Below are positions 11,701 through 22,087 of a stretch of DNA of 64,000 bases, piece after piece. The notes beneath the pieces were generated by a model that was not told the DNA's origin, ran no database searches, and saw nothing but the letters and a program-made list of their open reading frames with translations. Both the position numbers and the translations under genes were made by a program. Position 1 is the stretch's first letter. Each line of letters starts with the position of its first letter. The DNA is from Cryptomeria japonica (lineage: Eukaryota; Streptophyta; Pinopsida; Cupressales; Cupressaceae): assembly GCF_030272615.1 (NCBI RefSeq), contig NC_081409.1, positions 476,566,573 through 476,630,572 of the forward strand. The letters are read 5' to 3'.

Positions 11701-12248
11701 CAAGAGATAACAAAACTTGAAAAGGATTTAGTGCTTTGGGATAAGATGAATAGACATCCTCGTTGAAAACAATGTGGTATTCTCTCAGGGTGATTAAATC
11801 CAAACCCGAGCAATACTGGCACACAAGGACGAATTGATGAAAATGTTGGTAAAGGATTTGGATTAAGATAAGAAAGCATGTGCTAATGGGGATACAAAAA
11901 TTTCATCCAGGATAGTTGAATTACCTTGCCAGTTATTTGACAAAGAACATAAGGTTTTACCTGGTGAGACCATTAAACAGGAATTCCTTGCCATGGTTGA
12001 CTAGCTAGTAAATGATGAATTTTCTTTGACATCATTTGATAAGTTGATTTAAATTCAAGTCAACTTAGATAATCTTGGAACAATTTTGAAGAAATCTAGA
12101 AGAGCTTATGTGGAAGTCAGAGATTGAACCTCATATGTTCATGCCATTTCCTAGTGCGACTTCAGGGCCAGATGAGTCCTAGATGCAAGCCACACTAGCC
12201 AGATTTGAGGAATTTTTGAAGACCAATGAGGATGAGAAAGAAGAATAA
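8758..12248 (+). pseudogene. Unrecognised long reading frame X1 of an LTR element
   Basis: About 1160 codons, broken by many stops (mostly TAG/TAA) and at least two frameshifts, near 9380 and between about 11500 and 12130. I do not recognise the family. From the start (MSEPSLSKSTGKKMKY) a globular-looking part of about 480 residues runs to roughly 10228. An acidic and Lys-rich linker and a Thr/Ser/Pro-rich low-complexity part follow (about 10560-11110), then a second ordered-looking part (DDFDFGQLGPMKL, near 11160) and a Glu/Lys-rich C-terminus ending FLKTNEDEKEE and TAA at 12246. Layout resembles X2 at 61952: a start containing KKMKY, a globular N-terminus and a charged tail. It could be an Ogre-like ORF1 or an env-position accessory frame. 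Confidence 0.55.
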
Positions 12249-12249
12249 A

Positions 12250-13149
12250 GTGTCATTGACACTAAGTAGAATTCATGTAATTGCATCTTTTCTTACTGCA
12301 AATTTTCTTGTAGTTGCATTTTTATTTTATGCAATAATTGTAGTCAAGTGTGACTCTGCAGTTGAATTAGTCAATTGTGCCCACATTTTTCTCAACTCCT
12401 TTAATATAAAATGGGGAACCTCATTTGTAAATATTTATCTTTCATATGCTTAGCAAAAGTCTATTGAATTGTTGCCTCAAATGAGACTTTGAGCTATTTT
12501 TGTCGTGAGAATTAATCAAGTAAATAAAGAGGACAATTCTCTTTGTTTCCAAACTTTGAGTTCGGCAAGAAATTGTGTATATAAGTGAATATTCTTTCGT
12601 TCATTGCTTATATATGTTCTTTAATTCCTTGATGGTATTGGTGTTTGGTTTATGTTGTTAAAGGAGTACTCAAATTGTGATTGTAGACTTTGAACTATCT
12701 TTCATATTTGAAAAATCTTATTGTGATACGGTGATTAAGCAAGAGGCTTTGTAGTACTATTGATTACGTTTGGCTAATGAAAGTTTGACATATAGCTTGA
12801 ATACTTTGTGCTACAAGTTATAATATTTATTAGATTAGAAATTTGATTGTACTCACATAAGACTTTGTGCTTAAGCTGATTTAGGAATATATTTTAATCA
12901 TTGTAAGAAAGTGTAGTTAGTTTGTTATTTTGTAAGAATTTTCATCAAGTGAAGGGATATATGTTAATTCTGAAAAAAGAGAATTATACACCCTGATCTT
13001 ACCCCCCAAATTTACTTTCAAGTTGTTGAAATACCAAAATTCTACCAGGGAACCTCCCCTTGATGAGAGGAGAGACTTTGTCTCAACATAGTTGTGTGTG
13101 AAATACATATTTTGTCATTAGTACACTGGTGACAAAATATCACCCAACA
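12250..13149 (+). repeat. Probable LTR E (boundaries tentative)
   Basis: A purine-rich tract (GATGAGAAAGAAGAATAAAG) at the end of X1 is followed by TGTCATTGACAC. The segment contains TATATAAG at 12578 and ends CACCCAACA just before a primer-binding-like site at 13156. No partner LTR is present in the window, so the left boundary rests only on the purine tract and TG start. Confidence 0.35.
12578..12585 (+). promoter_or_regulatory. TATA box within probable LTR E
   Basis: TATATAAG lies in a region with LTR-like context, about 570 bp before the primer binding site. Confidence 0.35.
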
Positions 13150-13155
13150 TTTTTT

Positions 13156-13173
13156 TGGTGACTCTCCTGGGGA
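13156..13173 (+). other. Primer binding site like that of Ogre/Tat elements
   Basis: TGGTGACTCTCCTGGGGA closely resembles the TGGCGACTC.GCTGGGGA site known from plant Ogre/Tat elements (tRNA-Arg primer). It starts seven bases after ...CCCAACA, a plausible LTR end. Confidence 0.5.
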
Positions 13174-13269
13174 GCGACGTGTAACCAATATTTTCTCTTT
13201 TGGGTTGTAATGTGTTTTTCCATTGTAATATCTATATTGTTAATTTTCTCAAAGTACTAATCTGGTTGA

Positions 13270-13531
13270 TCAAAGTTACACTCATAGACAACGAGCACCG
13301 GAAATTATTGATCCTACCTTTGATTTTTTGCAGCAACATAATTTTTAATTTGTGACTCCTCCACGAACAAGATTTCCTCTACAGTGAACAAGGAGTTTCC
13401 CTCCTACTGCACAAGGATCTCCTTTTCCAACTGAGGCGTCAAGTTTACAAGTTATGGTTATCCCAACTGTCAATCATTTTGTAATTCCCACATACAATCC
13501 ACTAAATATGGTTTCCCAAGGTCCCTGGGGT
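13270..13531 (+). pseudogene. Short coding-like fragment, possibly the start of a gypsy Gag
   Basis: One + strand frame reads HRQRAPEIIDPTFDF, then FVTPPRTRFP and a Pro/Ser-rich stretch, with stops at two or three positions. It follows the Tat-like primer binding site by about 100 bp and is cut off abruptly at 13532, where the LTR of element A begins. Position suggests Gag, but no zinc knuckle or capsid motif is visible. Confidence 0.3.
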
Positions 13532-14826
13532 TGTGTGTGTGAAAATTGGATAAAGTCTACAAGCTGTAAGACACAACACTTCAATTAAGTCATTGCATGC
13601 ATGGAATATGAAAACCATAACAAATCGATCTATTGCCTTCTAAAAGATGCGAGTACAGACTTGCTCTCAGATTTGTCTAAGCAATACCAATGACTAGACT
13701 ACACCAAGACAAAGGAATTAATCTATATGAGCACAAGAATAAGCTAAATGGATGCAAGATTAAGCTAGATGAATAATTATTAAGCTAAATGAATGAATAT
13801 TAAGCTAGATTAATGAATATTAAGCTAGATAAATGAATATTAAGCTAGAAGAATGAATATTAGGCTAGATGAATTCAAGCAATCATGATTAAACTAAGTA
13901 TGCAAAAAGCTAAGCTAAGATTCAATAATCTCAAAGCACAATATCTTCAATGACTCTAGAGAAAAAACTGCACAGTAACAATAAATCTCTAGGGTGTCTT
14001 GAATGAGAGATGAAGGGCTGAATTTATAGAGACTCAAAAGAGAGACCAACAGTCAAGATCGATTAACAATGAGTGGTTGAGATTCCTTAAAAAAAAAGCA
14101 CAATCCAGGATAATTGAAATAATTGAGAGATTAGGTTAACTTAATCTTGAGATAGATTCCAATTATAGCTTGATTGAATGCATTCAGATTATAAGTTTGA
14201 GTTTGTATTGGAGATAAAATTAGTTGATTCCATGCACATTTCTTTAATTTTCTCAAGATTTTTTATTTAGAAAAAGCCTTTTCAATGCAACTGAACCTCT
14301 TTCCTCAAGAAAAGCTTTGAGTTTTAATTTTAGAGAAAATGATTAATTCAATTTAATTATTTTTTCTGGAATTTCTCAAGTTATCTCAATTTTAGAAAAA
14401 GAAATATCTTAAGTTTGATTTCTTCTCTCAATTTAATTCTTTTCTTTTGCTTTCAATTTAACTCTTTCTTTTGCAAATTAATTCCTCTTTTTGTGATTAA
14501 TCTCTTTTTGTAAATCAATTCCTCCTTTTCTTTAAATTAATTCTTTTTTTTGTGATTTAAATGGCAAATTGATTTATTAATTAAATATGTTAGGATATTT
14601 AATTAAATAAATAGAATAATTGATCAAAATGGTTTACTTGGAATGATTAATTAATTCAATAAATATTTAATTAATATAGAGTGATTTATTTGCCATGTAA
14701 CATTAAAGATTAAAGAATTAATTAATTTGGTGCTCAAGGTTGATTTAATTGCCCTTGGTTAGGACCTTGGTGATGTTGTCGAGATTAGGGGCCCATGGTT
14801 TAGGTGACCATTTTTTGGGTATTACA
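13532..14826 (-). repeat. 3' LTR of gypsy element A
   Basis: On the minus strand it begins TGTAATACCC at 14826, directly after a polypurine tract, and ends in CACACACA at 13532. A diverged homolog lies at 25405-26595 with the same ends. A string of AATGAATATTAAGCTAGAT-like repeats occurs around 13740-13880 near the LTR end. It interrupts the coding-like fragment on its left. Confidence 0.75.
13740..13880. repeat. Short tandem repeat in LTR A
   Basis: About five to six copies of a 25-26 nt unit around ATTAAGCTAGATGAATGAAT. The equivalent part of LTR B (25640-25700) has ATTCAAGAAATAATG-type repeats instead, so this array expanded or was replaced after the copies diverged. Confidence 0.6.
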
Positions 14827-14839
14827 TTTGCCCCTCTTT
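14827..14839 (-). other. Polypurine tract of gypsy element A
   Basis: AAAGAGGGGCAAA on the minus strand abuts the LTR start TGTAATACCC. It matches the tract of copy C at 2096. Confidence 0.7.
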
Positions 14840-14899
14840 GAATTAATGTATGAGAAGCATGTTGGTTCAAAGAATAATTGATGTCAAAATAGATATCAG

Positions 14900-15270
14900 T
14901 TCTGAACTTAATGGATCACAAACCGATGAAGAGCGAGATGTTCAGCTTGATTTGAAGTGATCAAACTAAACAAATTTGATTAAAGCAATATCGATCCTAA
15001 ACTTGATTGAACTAGAATTGATAAAGAGCGAGATACAATTCTTGAACTTGATTGATCAAGAAACGAGCATCGATCTCGAACTTGATTGAACTAGATTGAG
15101 TGAAGAGACGAAACCGATTTTGAACTTGATTGAACAAGAACCGACTAAGCGAGAGATAAAACTGATTCCAAACATGATTGAACAAGAATCAACTGAGCGA
15201 GAGAGAAAACCAATTCCGAACTTGAATGAACAAGAATCGACTAGCAAGAGAGAATGTCCAACTTGATTTG
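14900..15270. repeat. Tandem repeat of about 33-49 bp next to the PPT of element A
   Basis: Seven to nine diverged units, each anchored by (C/G)AACTTGATTGAAC(A/T)AG followed by GAGCGAGA-like sequence. A shorter version of the same array occupies the same place in element B (26665-26935). It lies between the antisense PMD promoter and the polypurine tract. Confidence 0.7.
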
Positions 15271-15785
15271 ATGTGAGGAAACTAAACATCGATTTGAAGA
15301 TTGATTCAGATAAGGAAAAAAATTGTTATGCCCCTAGAGATTGCTTTATTTAACATTGACGAATCTCAACTTAATATGACATGATTGAGTTAAGATGCCC
15401 CTCGTAACAAGGTTTAGTTGATTTTCTTTGACTGAAAAAGATTTTTGCTCGACTTTAGATAAAGATTTGAAAAATTTCTCGACTTTTAAAATAATGATAA
15501 TCACTAAAAAGATGTCATGAGTATACCCCCTTGGGAGCGAAATCGAAAGATAGTGAGGGTACAATAATTTTAGGCAATTTTGAAAAGATAAAAATATTTA
15601 GCAAGGATAATTTGAGCATGAAGATTGATGTGGAAGATTTAAATTGAGAATTGATTTGAGCGCAAAATGATTCGAAAAAGTGATCGAAAGACGAAAATAC
15701 AAGAAAATGGACGCAAGACAATCGATTTGGGTAAGGGTACAAATTTTATGTCCATTGAAGCAAGTTAGAAAATTAGGGTTTGGGC

Positions 15786-15793
15786 TATATAAG
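15786..15793 (+). promoter_or_regulatory. TATA box of antisense PMD gene, copy A
   Basis: TATATAAG lies 80 bp upstream of the exon 1 ATG at 15867, at the same relative place as in copies B and C. Confidence 0.65.
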
Positions 15794-15866
15794 GGGTTCA
15801 ATGTGTCATTGTCAATTAATTTTTACCTCTCAAAGTTAAAAATTTTAAAACCTCCTGCGAAGAAAA

Positions 15867-18214
15867 ATGGCAATTCCTATTCAAGAGCATCAATTTGAGC
15901 GCCAGAGATGACATAATCGACCGCGGAACTATCCCCCAACAGTAAGTGATCGATCTTAAGCCTTGTGCATTTCTCATTTTTTGAATTTTTATTGAATTTG
16001 CATTTTGAAGTTAGTTTGAAGTCATGTTGTATCATTTTGTCATGCGGTTTATTACTATTTCTCATATGAGTTTCTGTCAATTTGTGTTTCATCGTATGGT
16101 CATATAGGGTTTATCATCTAGTTTTTACCCTTGTATCATACGAGAGTGTTCTTTAGAGACCATTTAATCATTTTAAATGTTACTATTTGTCGTATAGGAC
16201 TGTTTACTCGTGCAGGTTGTAACGTTTGCTCGTACGAGTAGTTGCTTGACTGTGGTAACTCGTATGAAAAACAACTAATATTTTTGAAGGCCCAAAGAGA
16301 AATTTTGGTGTTTCAATGTTGTAGTTTTGGATTCTTTAGCATGTTTAACACATTCATAGGGCAAATTTGATCACGTACTGATGAGTTTTGTGTTTGATTT
16401 TGCAGATTCAGTTGTCTGATATTCAGTTTTGGTGTACATATCCTTCGATGATGAGATTAGTGTGTCACTTATCAGATGCACAAAGAGGTCACATTGGGTT
16501 GTGTGGATTTGGATATTTGTTGCAGATGTCAGATATTTGTGTGAATCATGATTTGTTGACCGCATTGGTTGAGTGTTTCCATTCTGAGCATAACACTTTT
16601 CATTTATCAGTTGGAGAGATGATGATCACTCCTGAGGATATTTACAGAATATTTAGGATTCCTTTCGCTAGAGACAAGGTAGATTATGATTCGACTCCAT
16701 GACTGAGCATTGAGGCTCTTAGACATATTTTCCATGATGATACTATCCTTGACCATGTTATCACTTGGGACGATTTGATGAGTAGGTATGGTGCAGAGTA
16801 CCCTCTTGCATGCATTTTGGCTAGCATAATTGGTTGTTTCGTGATGCCTGATAGAGGATAGCAGGGATTCTTATGTGGATGGGGTAGTATGCTAGAGAGA
16901 TTGTTGAATCATCCAGTTATATTAGGTTGGGGTTCATGCTTACTCACGCATATGTACCATGAGATGCATGAGATCGCCTATTGAGAGGGGAAGAGCATGG
17001 TAGCAGGTGTCCTAGTTTTGCAGATATGGGTAGGGGAGCATATCCCAGTTTGCATACCTATTATAGATGATTTGAGGGAGGCACATTAGCCTATCGTATG
17101 TTGGTACTCAGGTTATATCACATAGCCCCACCTAGGCAAGACTGACTTTTAGAGGAGGCAGTTAGATGACTTGATCATTGTAGTATGGAGACCATATAGG
17201 GGTCTCGAAAAGTGGGATGATTGGAGGGTACATCGAAGAGATATGTTCATGAATAGACCTCTCATTGACAAATTGACTACTATTATTGAGTGGTTTGTAG
17301 TGTCTAGGGTTTTGAGGCAATATGGGAGACCACAAAGTATATCCCAAGAGTTTACAATGTATGCTAGATATGGGGACGAGGAGAGACAAGGATGGGCACC
17401 AAGATTCTCATATGCCTGGACCATGCAGGAGTTAGCAGGTTTACAGTCATCGAGATGAGAGTACCAGGAGGATGGGACAGACGCGGGGGTATTGCCCCAG
17501 TATAGAGATTGGTTTTAGATTTACTCCTTTCCTCGATTTACAGATCTAGGAGAGCATGCACCTCTTATAGATGAGGTTGAGGAGGATGCACTAGCATAGG
17601 TACAGAGACCAGGGCAAGTACAAGGACGGAGAGGTGATCTACCTAGGCGGACAAGAGGTGATCCTAGTGCTAGTAGCAGTAGGGCACCAGTGGGAGGTTG
17701 ATAGCAACAAAGAGGGGAGGGTGGATCCTTAGGAGCTATTAGGGTTGAGACTGGCAGGACTAGGGCAATAGAGGTTAGAGGTGAGGAGGAGAGAGTGGCT
17801 CCTAGGCAGGTTAGGTAGTGGAGAGATGAACAGGGAGGTGGAGAGGAGGAGGTGGGGAGAGACATGGTTCAATCTTTGAGGGTGAGGGTGATAGGTTTGT
17901 ATTCATAATTTACAGTGGCGTAGACACAGCTGGTAGAGTGAGACTGATAGATCATTGACATCAGAGTTAAGCACGATTGACAGATCGCAGAGATGAGAGC
18001 AGAACAAGATGCTCTTCAGTGAGAGGTTTTGCATTAGACAAGTTGGGAAGCTTATTATGTTGTAGCTTATAGCATAGTAGTCCTAGTAGCGAAGAAGGTT
18101 GTGTCATATTCTCATTAAATGGCTTGATCTAAGGGAGCTTGGGCACCCAGATAGGATGACGGTTAGCAGGCACCACCTCCTCCACCCGACGATGAGGGAG
18201 AGGTAGAGAGCTAG
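15867..18214 (+). pseudogene. Antisense plant mobile domain (PMD) gene, copy A, two exons
   Basis: Exon 1 is 15867-15941 (25 codons) with a GTAAGT donor. A 464-bp intron ends TTTTGCAG at 16405, and exon 2 runs 16406-18214 in the same phase. Exon 2 keeps one frame for 602 codons to a TAG at 18212, yet carries about two dozen internal stops. PMD motifs are HNTFHLSVGEMMITPEDIY, NHPVILGWGS followed by LLTHMYHEM, LQIWVGEHIP, LDDL..VVWRPY and VLRQYGRPQ. A basic and acidic Arg/Gly/Glu tail, a predicted helical stretch (AEMRAEQDALQ) and a PPPPPDDEGE end follow. It is antisense to the element's pol and may have been captured from a host gene. Host PMD proteins help silence transposons, so a counter-silencing role is conceivable but unproven. 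Confidence 0.8.
15942..16405 (+). other. Intron of PMD copy A with repeated CTCGTACGAG-like motifs
   Basis: Bounded by GTAAGT and TTTTGCAG. Inside, TCGTATGG, CATACGAG, GTCGTATAGGAC, CTCGTACGAG and CTCGTATGA recur; several are self-complementary. The shortened intron of copy B shows related GTGCGAGAC, CTTGTATGAC and CTTACGAG motifs. Confidence 0.6.
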
Positions 18215-19580
18215 ATTTGTATCCTCCTAGATTTTGTTGTATACCCCATTTTTGTAGCTTATATGATTCTTGGTCTAATGAGACATTCTATATGATAATT
18301 GTTATCATTTGTACTCTTAAACACTGAGATTATGACAAGATATATGAGCTCTTGATTTGATTTCATCGTACTTGTGTTGATTGATTATGAAATGTCTTTC
18401 TATATGCTTTATTCTATATGTATGCATATCTTTTGAGTAATGATGTATGTAATGTAGATGAATATAGATTTTTTTTCTTTTTTCTTTTTCATATGCAAAT
18501 AAATGATGAAAATGAGTAACTAGTAATGCAAATGTTTATTTTTCATGCAATAATATGAATGCAAATAAATATAAATAAAATGTATGGATATATATAAGAT
18601 GCTCATGTATGCAGCTAACCATCTCAATACACAAGTACTCGAGGGAGAAATGATGATGAAAAAGGGTACCACTTAGCTGAGAAATGACGATTGCTTTAGA
18701 CTCTCATTCAAAAGATAAAGAGATCATTGTTATAATGCTGAAATCACTTGAAATGCATAAAATTTAGAATGAATGCATCTTAAACTTAGTCACTGAATTT
18801 GATATGCTTAATTATCATCATTGAGCCTTTTACAAACACAACTAGCAAAATAGAGTTCCTTCCTTTTAATATGCAACTATTGATTATCTTGTCCGCAATG
18901 ACCCTTTTATCGTTCATATCCTTGGACAGATCATGCATGCATCTGGATTGCATAGTAAAGAAATTCTCTCAAAACAAACAAAGAAATGACTCCAACCTCC
19001 CTGTAGCATACAAATAAGTAGAGTCAAGGTATGTGTGGCAAGTTTACCTTCATGTGAAGGCACTTATCATAGACACCCAGCTTATTAGATGTTTCCAGAT
19101 CATCGGACTCACTCTTACAAGCAAAAGACAAAGAAAAAGTATTATTGCCCCAATCCTTGCTCCTCTTAGTCAAGATATACTTCCTCGAGTTACATAGAGG
19201 GAACAATAATTGAAAACCAATTTAAAAGATAGCACACAAGGAAAATTTCAATCATATCTCAAATAGTTTAATGATTGTTTTCATTAGTCTTGTTTTGCTT
19301 GTTTACTCAATGATAAAACTCGATGGTAGTGTGGAGATAGGTGGCTGACTCAGATTGGATGATGTGGTACTACCAATAAAAAGATGACTTGGTTAAACTA
19401 CTTAGGACATTTAGATTGATTGGTAAATTACCCTAAGACTGGGAAATTGATCGGTTTCAAGCCATGAGGGTTCAAAAAGAACCAGGATGTCACAAAAGTG
19501 ACTAAAAGATATGTACAAGCTAAAGCAAAGATGTAGGAAAGTGAGAATGAAAATAAGAAATGCTAAATTTGCATTGATAG
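18215..19580. other. Spacer between antisense PMD gene and pol of element A
   Basis: No coherent coding frame. It is the 3' flank of both the + strand PMD gene and the minus-strand pol, so both transcripts should converge here. No poly(A) or terminator signal could be singled out. Confidence 0.5.
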
Positions 19581-19860
19581 ATGGAGCGCGTGAGTACAAG
19601 AGGTGCCTATTTACTAGGTTTTCACCTTCTTGGCAAAGATCCTTTCCTCTTTTTTTACTACCAAGGTGCCTGTTTACCAGGTTTTCAGCAAGGCATTTTC
19701 TTTTTCTTTTTCCTTTTTTTTCTTTTTTTTCAGGACTTTATAGTTATACAGGTTGTTGGAGCAGAGAATACTAAGTGAAGAATTTCTTCAAGTGGATGAT
19801 ATTGATTAGTTCACAGAGCTGGTATCCTTCCAATGTTGAGAGTTGATAAGCACCAGAGCC

Positions 19861-20980
19861 AAAGACTGCAGTAACAATGTAGGGACCCAACTAGTTGGGT
19901 TCAAACTTCCCTTTGTTGTCTCAAAACTGTTGATTTTTAGGATTCTCTCTCAAAACAAGGTTAGCAACCTGAAATTATCTTTGTCGAACTTTCTTGTTAT
20001 AACCCCTAGACATTATCTTTTGATACGCTCTTAGATGATCAAATGCCACTTGCCGACATTCATCCAGCAACTCGAGCTCTTGCAATCTAGATATTTTGCA
20101 GTCTTCATCAGTAAGACTTTGCAAAGAAACTCTCAAAGAAGGTATTTCCACCTCAATAGGCAAGACTGCTTCGGATCCATACACCAAAGCAAAAGGTGTA
20201 GCCCTAGTAGGTGTTTTGATACTTGTTCTATAAGAACATAGTGCAGGATTAAGTTGCAGATGCCAATCCTTTCTAGATTTGTTTACCATTTTGTGCAAGA
20301 TAGTGAATAGATTTTTGTTAGATGCTTTAGTTTGTCCATTACCTTGATGGTAGTATATGGATGACCAGTGTTGTTTGATTTTGAACTTTTCACAGAGCTC
20401 ATCTAGATCATTGTTTTTGAACTACCCTCCATTATCAGTTATAATTGAAAAAGGTATTCCATACCTACAGATGATATAGTTAAGGATGAACATTGCCACT
20501 TGTTTACCAGTTGCTTTGATCAGCGGAACTGCTTCAACCCACTTAATGAGGTACTTAGTGGCAATTATGATAAACTTGTGTCCAATAGATGATGTAGGAT
20601 AGATTTGGCCAATGAGGTCAAACACCCATTGTTGAAAAGGCCAATGTGTGATAAAAGGTAGTAGATCCCTTGTTGGATCATGTATGAGATTTCCATGTAG
20701 CTGACACTTCTCACAAGTTTTAGCAAATTTTATAGAATCTTTTTCCATATCTAGCCAATAGTAACCAACCCTTATCAGTTTCCGAGCTAGAGTAAGACCG
20801 TTTGAATGAGATCCACAAATACCTTCATGGACTTCATATAACGCGTGTTGGGACTCTTTAGTTTCTAGACACCTAAACAGAGTACTATCTAAACCTCACC
20901 TATATAGATTGTTAGCGATGATGACATACCGTGAAGCATTTTGAATTAGGTTTCTTTTCTCATTATGAGTAAGATTAGCA
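19861..20980 (-). pseudogene. Integrase of element A, catalytic Glu replaced
   Basis: The zinc-binding HHCC region (EGICGSHSNG, then CEKCQ) lies around 20690-20870. The core has FDLIG and ITDNGG for the two catalytic Asp residues. In the third block, NGQTKASNKNL, Lys stands where related integrases have Glu. The C-terminal part reads ATPFALVYGSEAVLPIEVEIPS, then GPYIVTAVFGSGAYQL. The protein at 58585-58977 (+) is the same family. Stops occur after ITDNGG and near GKFEPN. Confidence 0.8.
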
Positions 20981-21149
20981 AGAACAATTTGGTCAGGCAA
21001 GTAAGAGTAAATGTGATTATAGCAAGATGAGTCATGTCCATTAATAGAACAGACCATCTAGTAATCAGGGGAATCATAAGAAAGATAATGTAACTCTTCC
21101 ACCAGGAATTCATAGCGGAACTCAAATTCTTGTGGCTATGTTATAGATG

Positions 21150-21520
21150 CCAAAGCAACCATAGCATTTGTTGCTCTATTTGCTGATCTAGAAATCTATT
21201 GAAATGATACAAAGGTAAATTATTTCTTGAGGTCATCAACCATTCTTTTATAGGGCATTAGTTTTTCATCTCGAGTCTAATATATATCATTGATCTGATT
21301 GATAATCAGCTGAGAGTTTCCATAGATGTATAACTCAACAACCTTCCATTCGATAGCTAGCTTGATTCCATTTACCAAAGCTTCATATTTTGCAATATTG
21401 TTGGTACAAGGAAAGAGAATCTTGTACACCTTTGGGATTGAGTATCTCTGAGGAGTGATAAAAATTATTCTAGCACTATAACCTTGTTGAGTGAAAGACC
21501 CATCAAAGAAGATTTTCCAA
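21150..21520 (-). pseudogene. Second, archaeal-type RNase H (Tat signature), active site changed
   Basis: WKIFFDGSFT holds the first catalytic Asp and NNIAKYEALVNGIKLAIE holds the Glu. In ELYIYGNSQLIINQI the family's third acidic residue (normally Asp in GDSQL) is Asn, from AAC. This G-to-A change would be expected to inactivate the nuclease. Internal stops follow. Confidence 0.75.
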
Positions 21521-21739
21521 GATCACTGAGTAAGGTGCATGATGGATTCATCTGGAAACTCTATGTGTAAAGGTTGATTGTCTTTAAGCAGAGCATCAAC
21601 AAGTTGATCTGCAATGGCCTGTCTTTTGATACCTTTGCATTATATATATTCAATATCAAATTTTGTAAGAACCATGACCCATTTATCCAATCTCCTTGTA
21701 AGTGTTTCTTTGCTTAGAAGATATTTGAGTGGATCAATC

Positions 21740-21985
21740 TTAGCCTTCCAATTTGATAGAATGTGCTAGCATGTATTGTCTTAAATTTTGTGATGCAAAC
21801 ACCAATGCCAAACAAGCTTTCTCTATGATAGTATAGTTAATCTCATAGGACACCAATTTCCTATTGATATAGTATATAGCTCTCTCTCTTTTGTTCTCAT
21901 CTTGTTGTGCCAAAAGTGCTCCCAATGATGTATCAGTAGTTGATATGTAGAGAATCAAGGGCTTGCCTTGAATTGTTGGCATCAA
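21740..21985 (-). pseudogene. First RNase H domain (element A)
   Basis: LILYISTTDTSLGALLAQ, ERAIYYINRKL, YTIIEKACLALVFA and LRQYM occur in the order seen in gypsy RNase H. It lies just downstream of the reverse transcriptase, with a frame break between. Confidence 0.8.
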
Positions 21986-22087
21986 TATAGGTGGATTAGA
22001 AAGATGTTCCTTGATCTATTTCAGGTGATGTTCACAATCTTCATCCTAATTGTATGTAACCCCTTTCCATAATGCCTTTGTGAATGA

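Noticed and set aside
12226-12453. A 75-codon frame with a hydrophobic stretch, possible small membrane protein
   Set aside because: It overlaps the end of X1 in another frame and continues into probable LTR; no independent support.
17521-17865. A 114-codon Ser/Pro-rich minus-strand frame
   Set aside because: Shadow of the Arg/Gly/Glu-rich tail of the PMD gene on the other strand.
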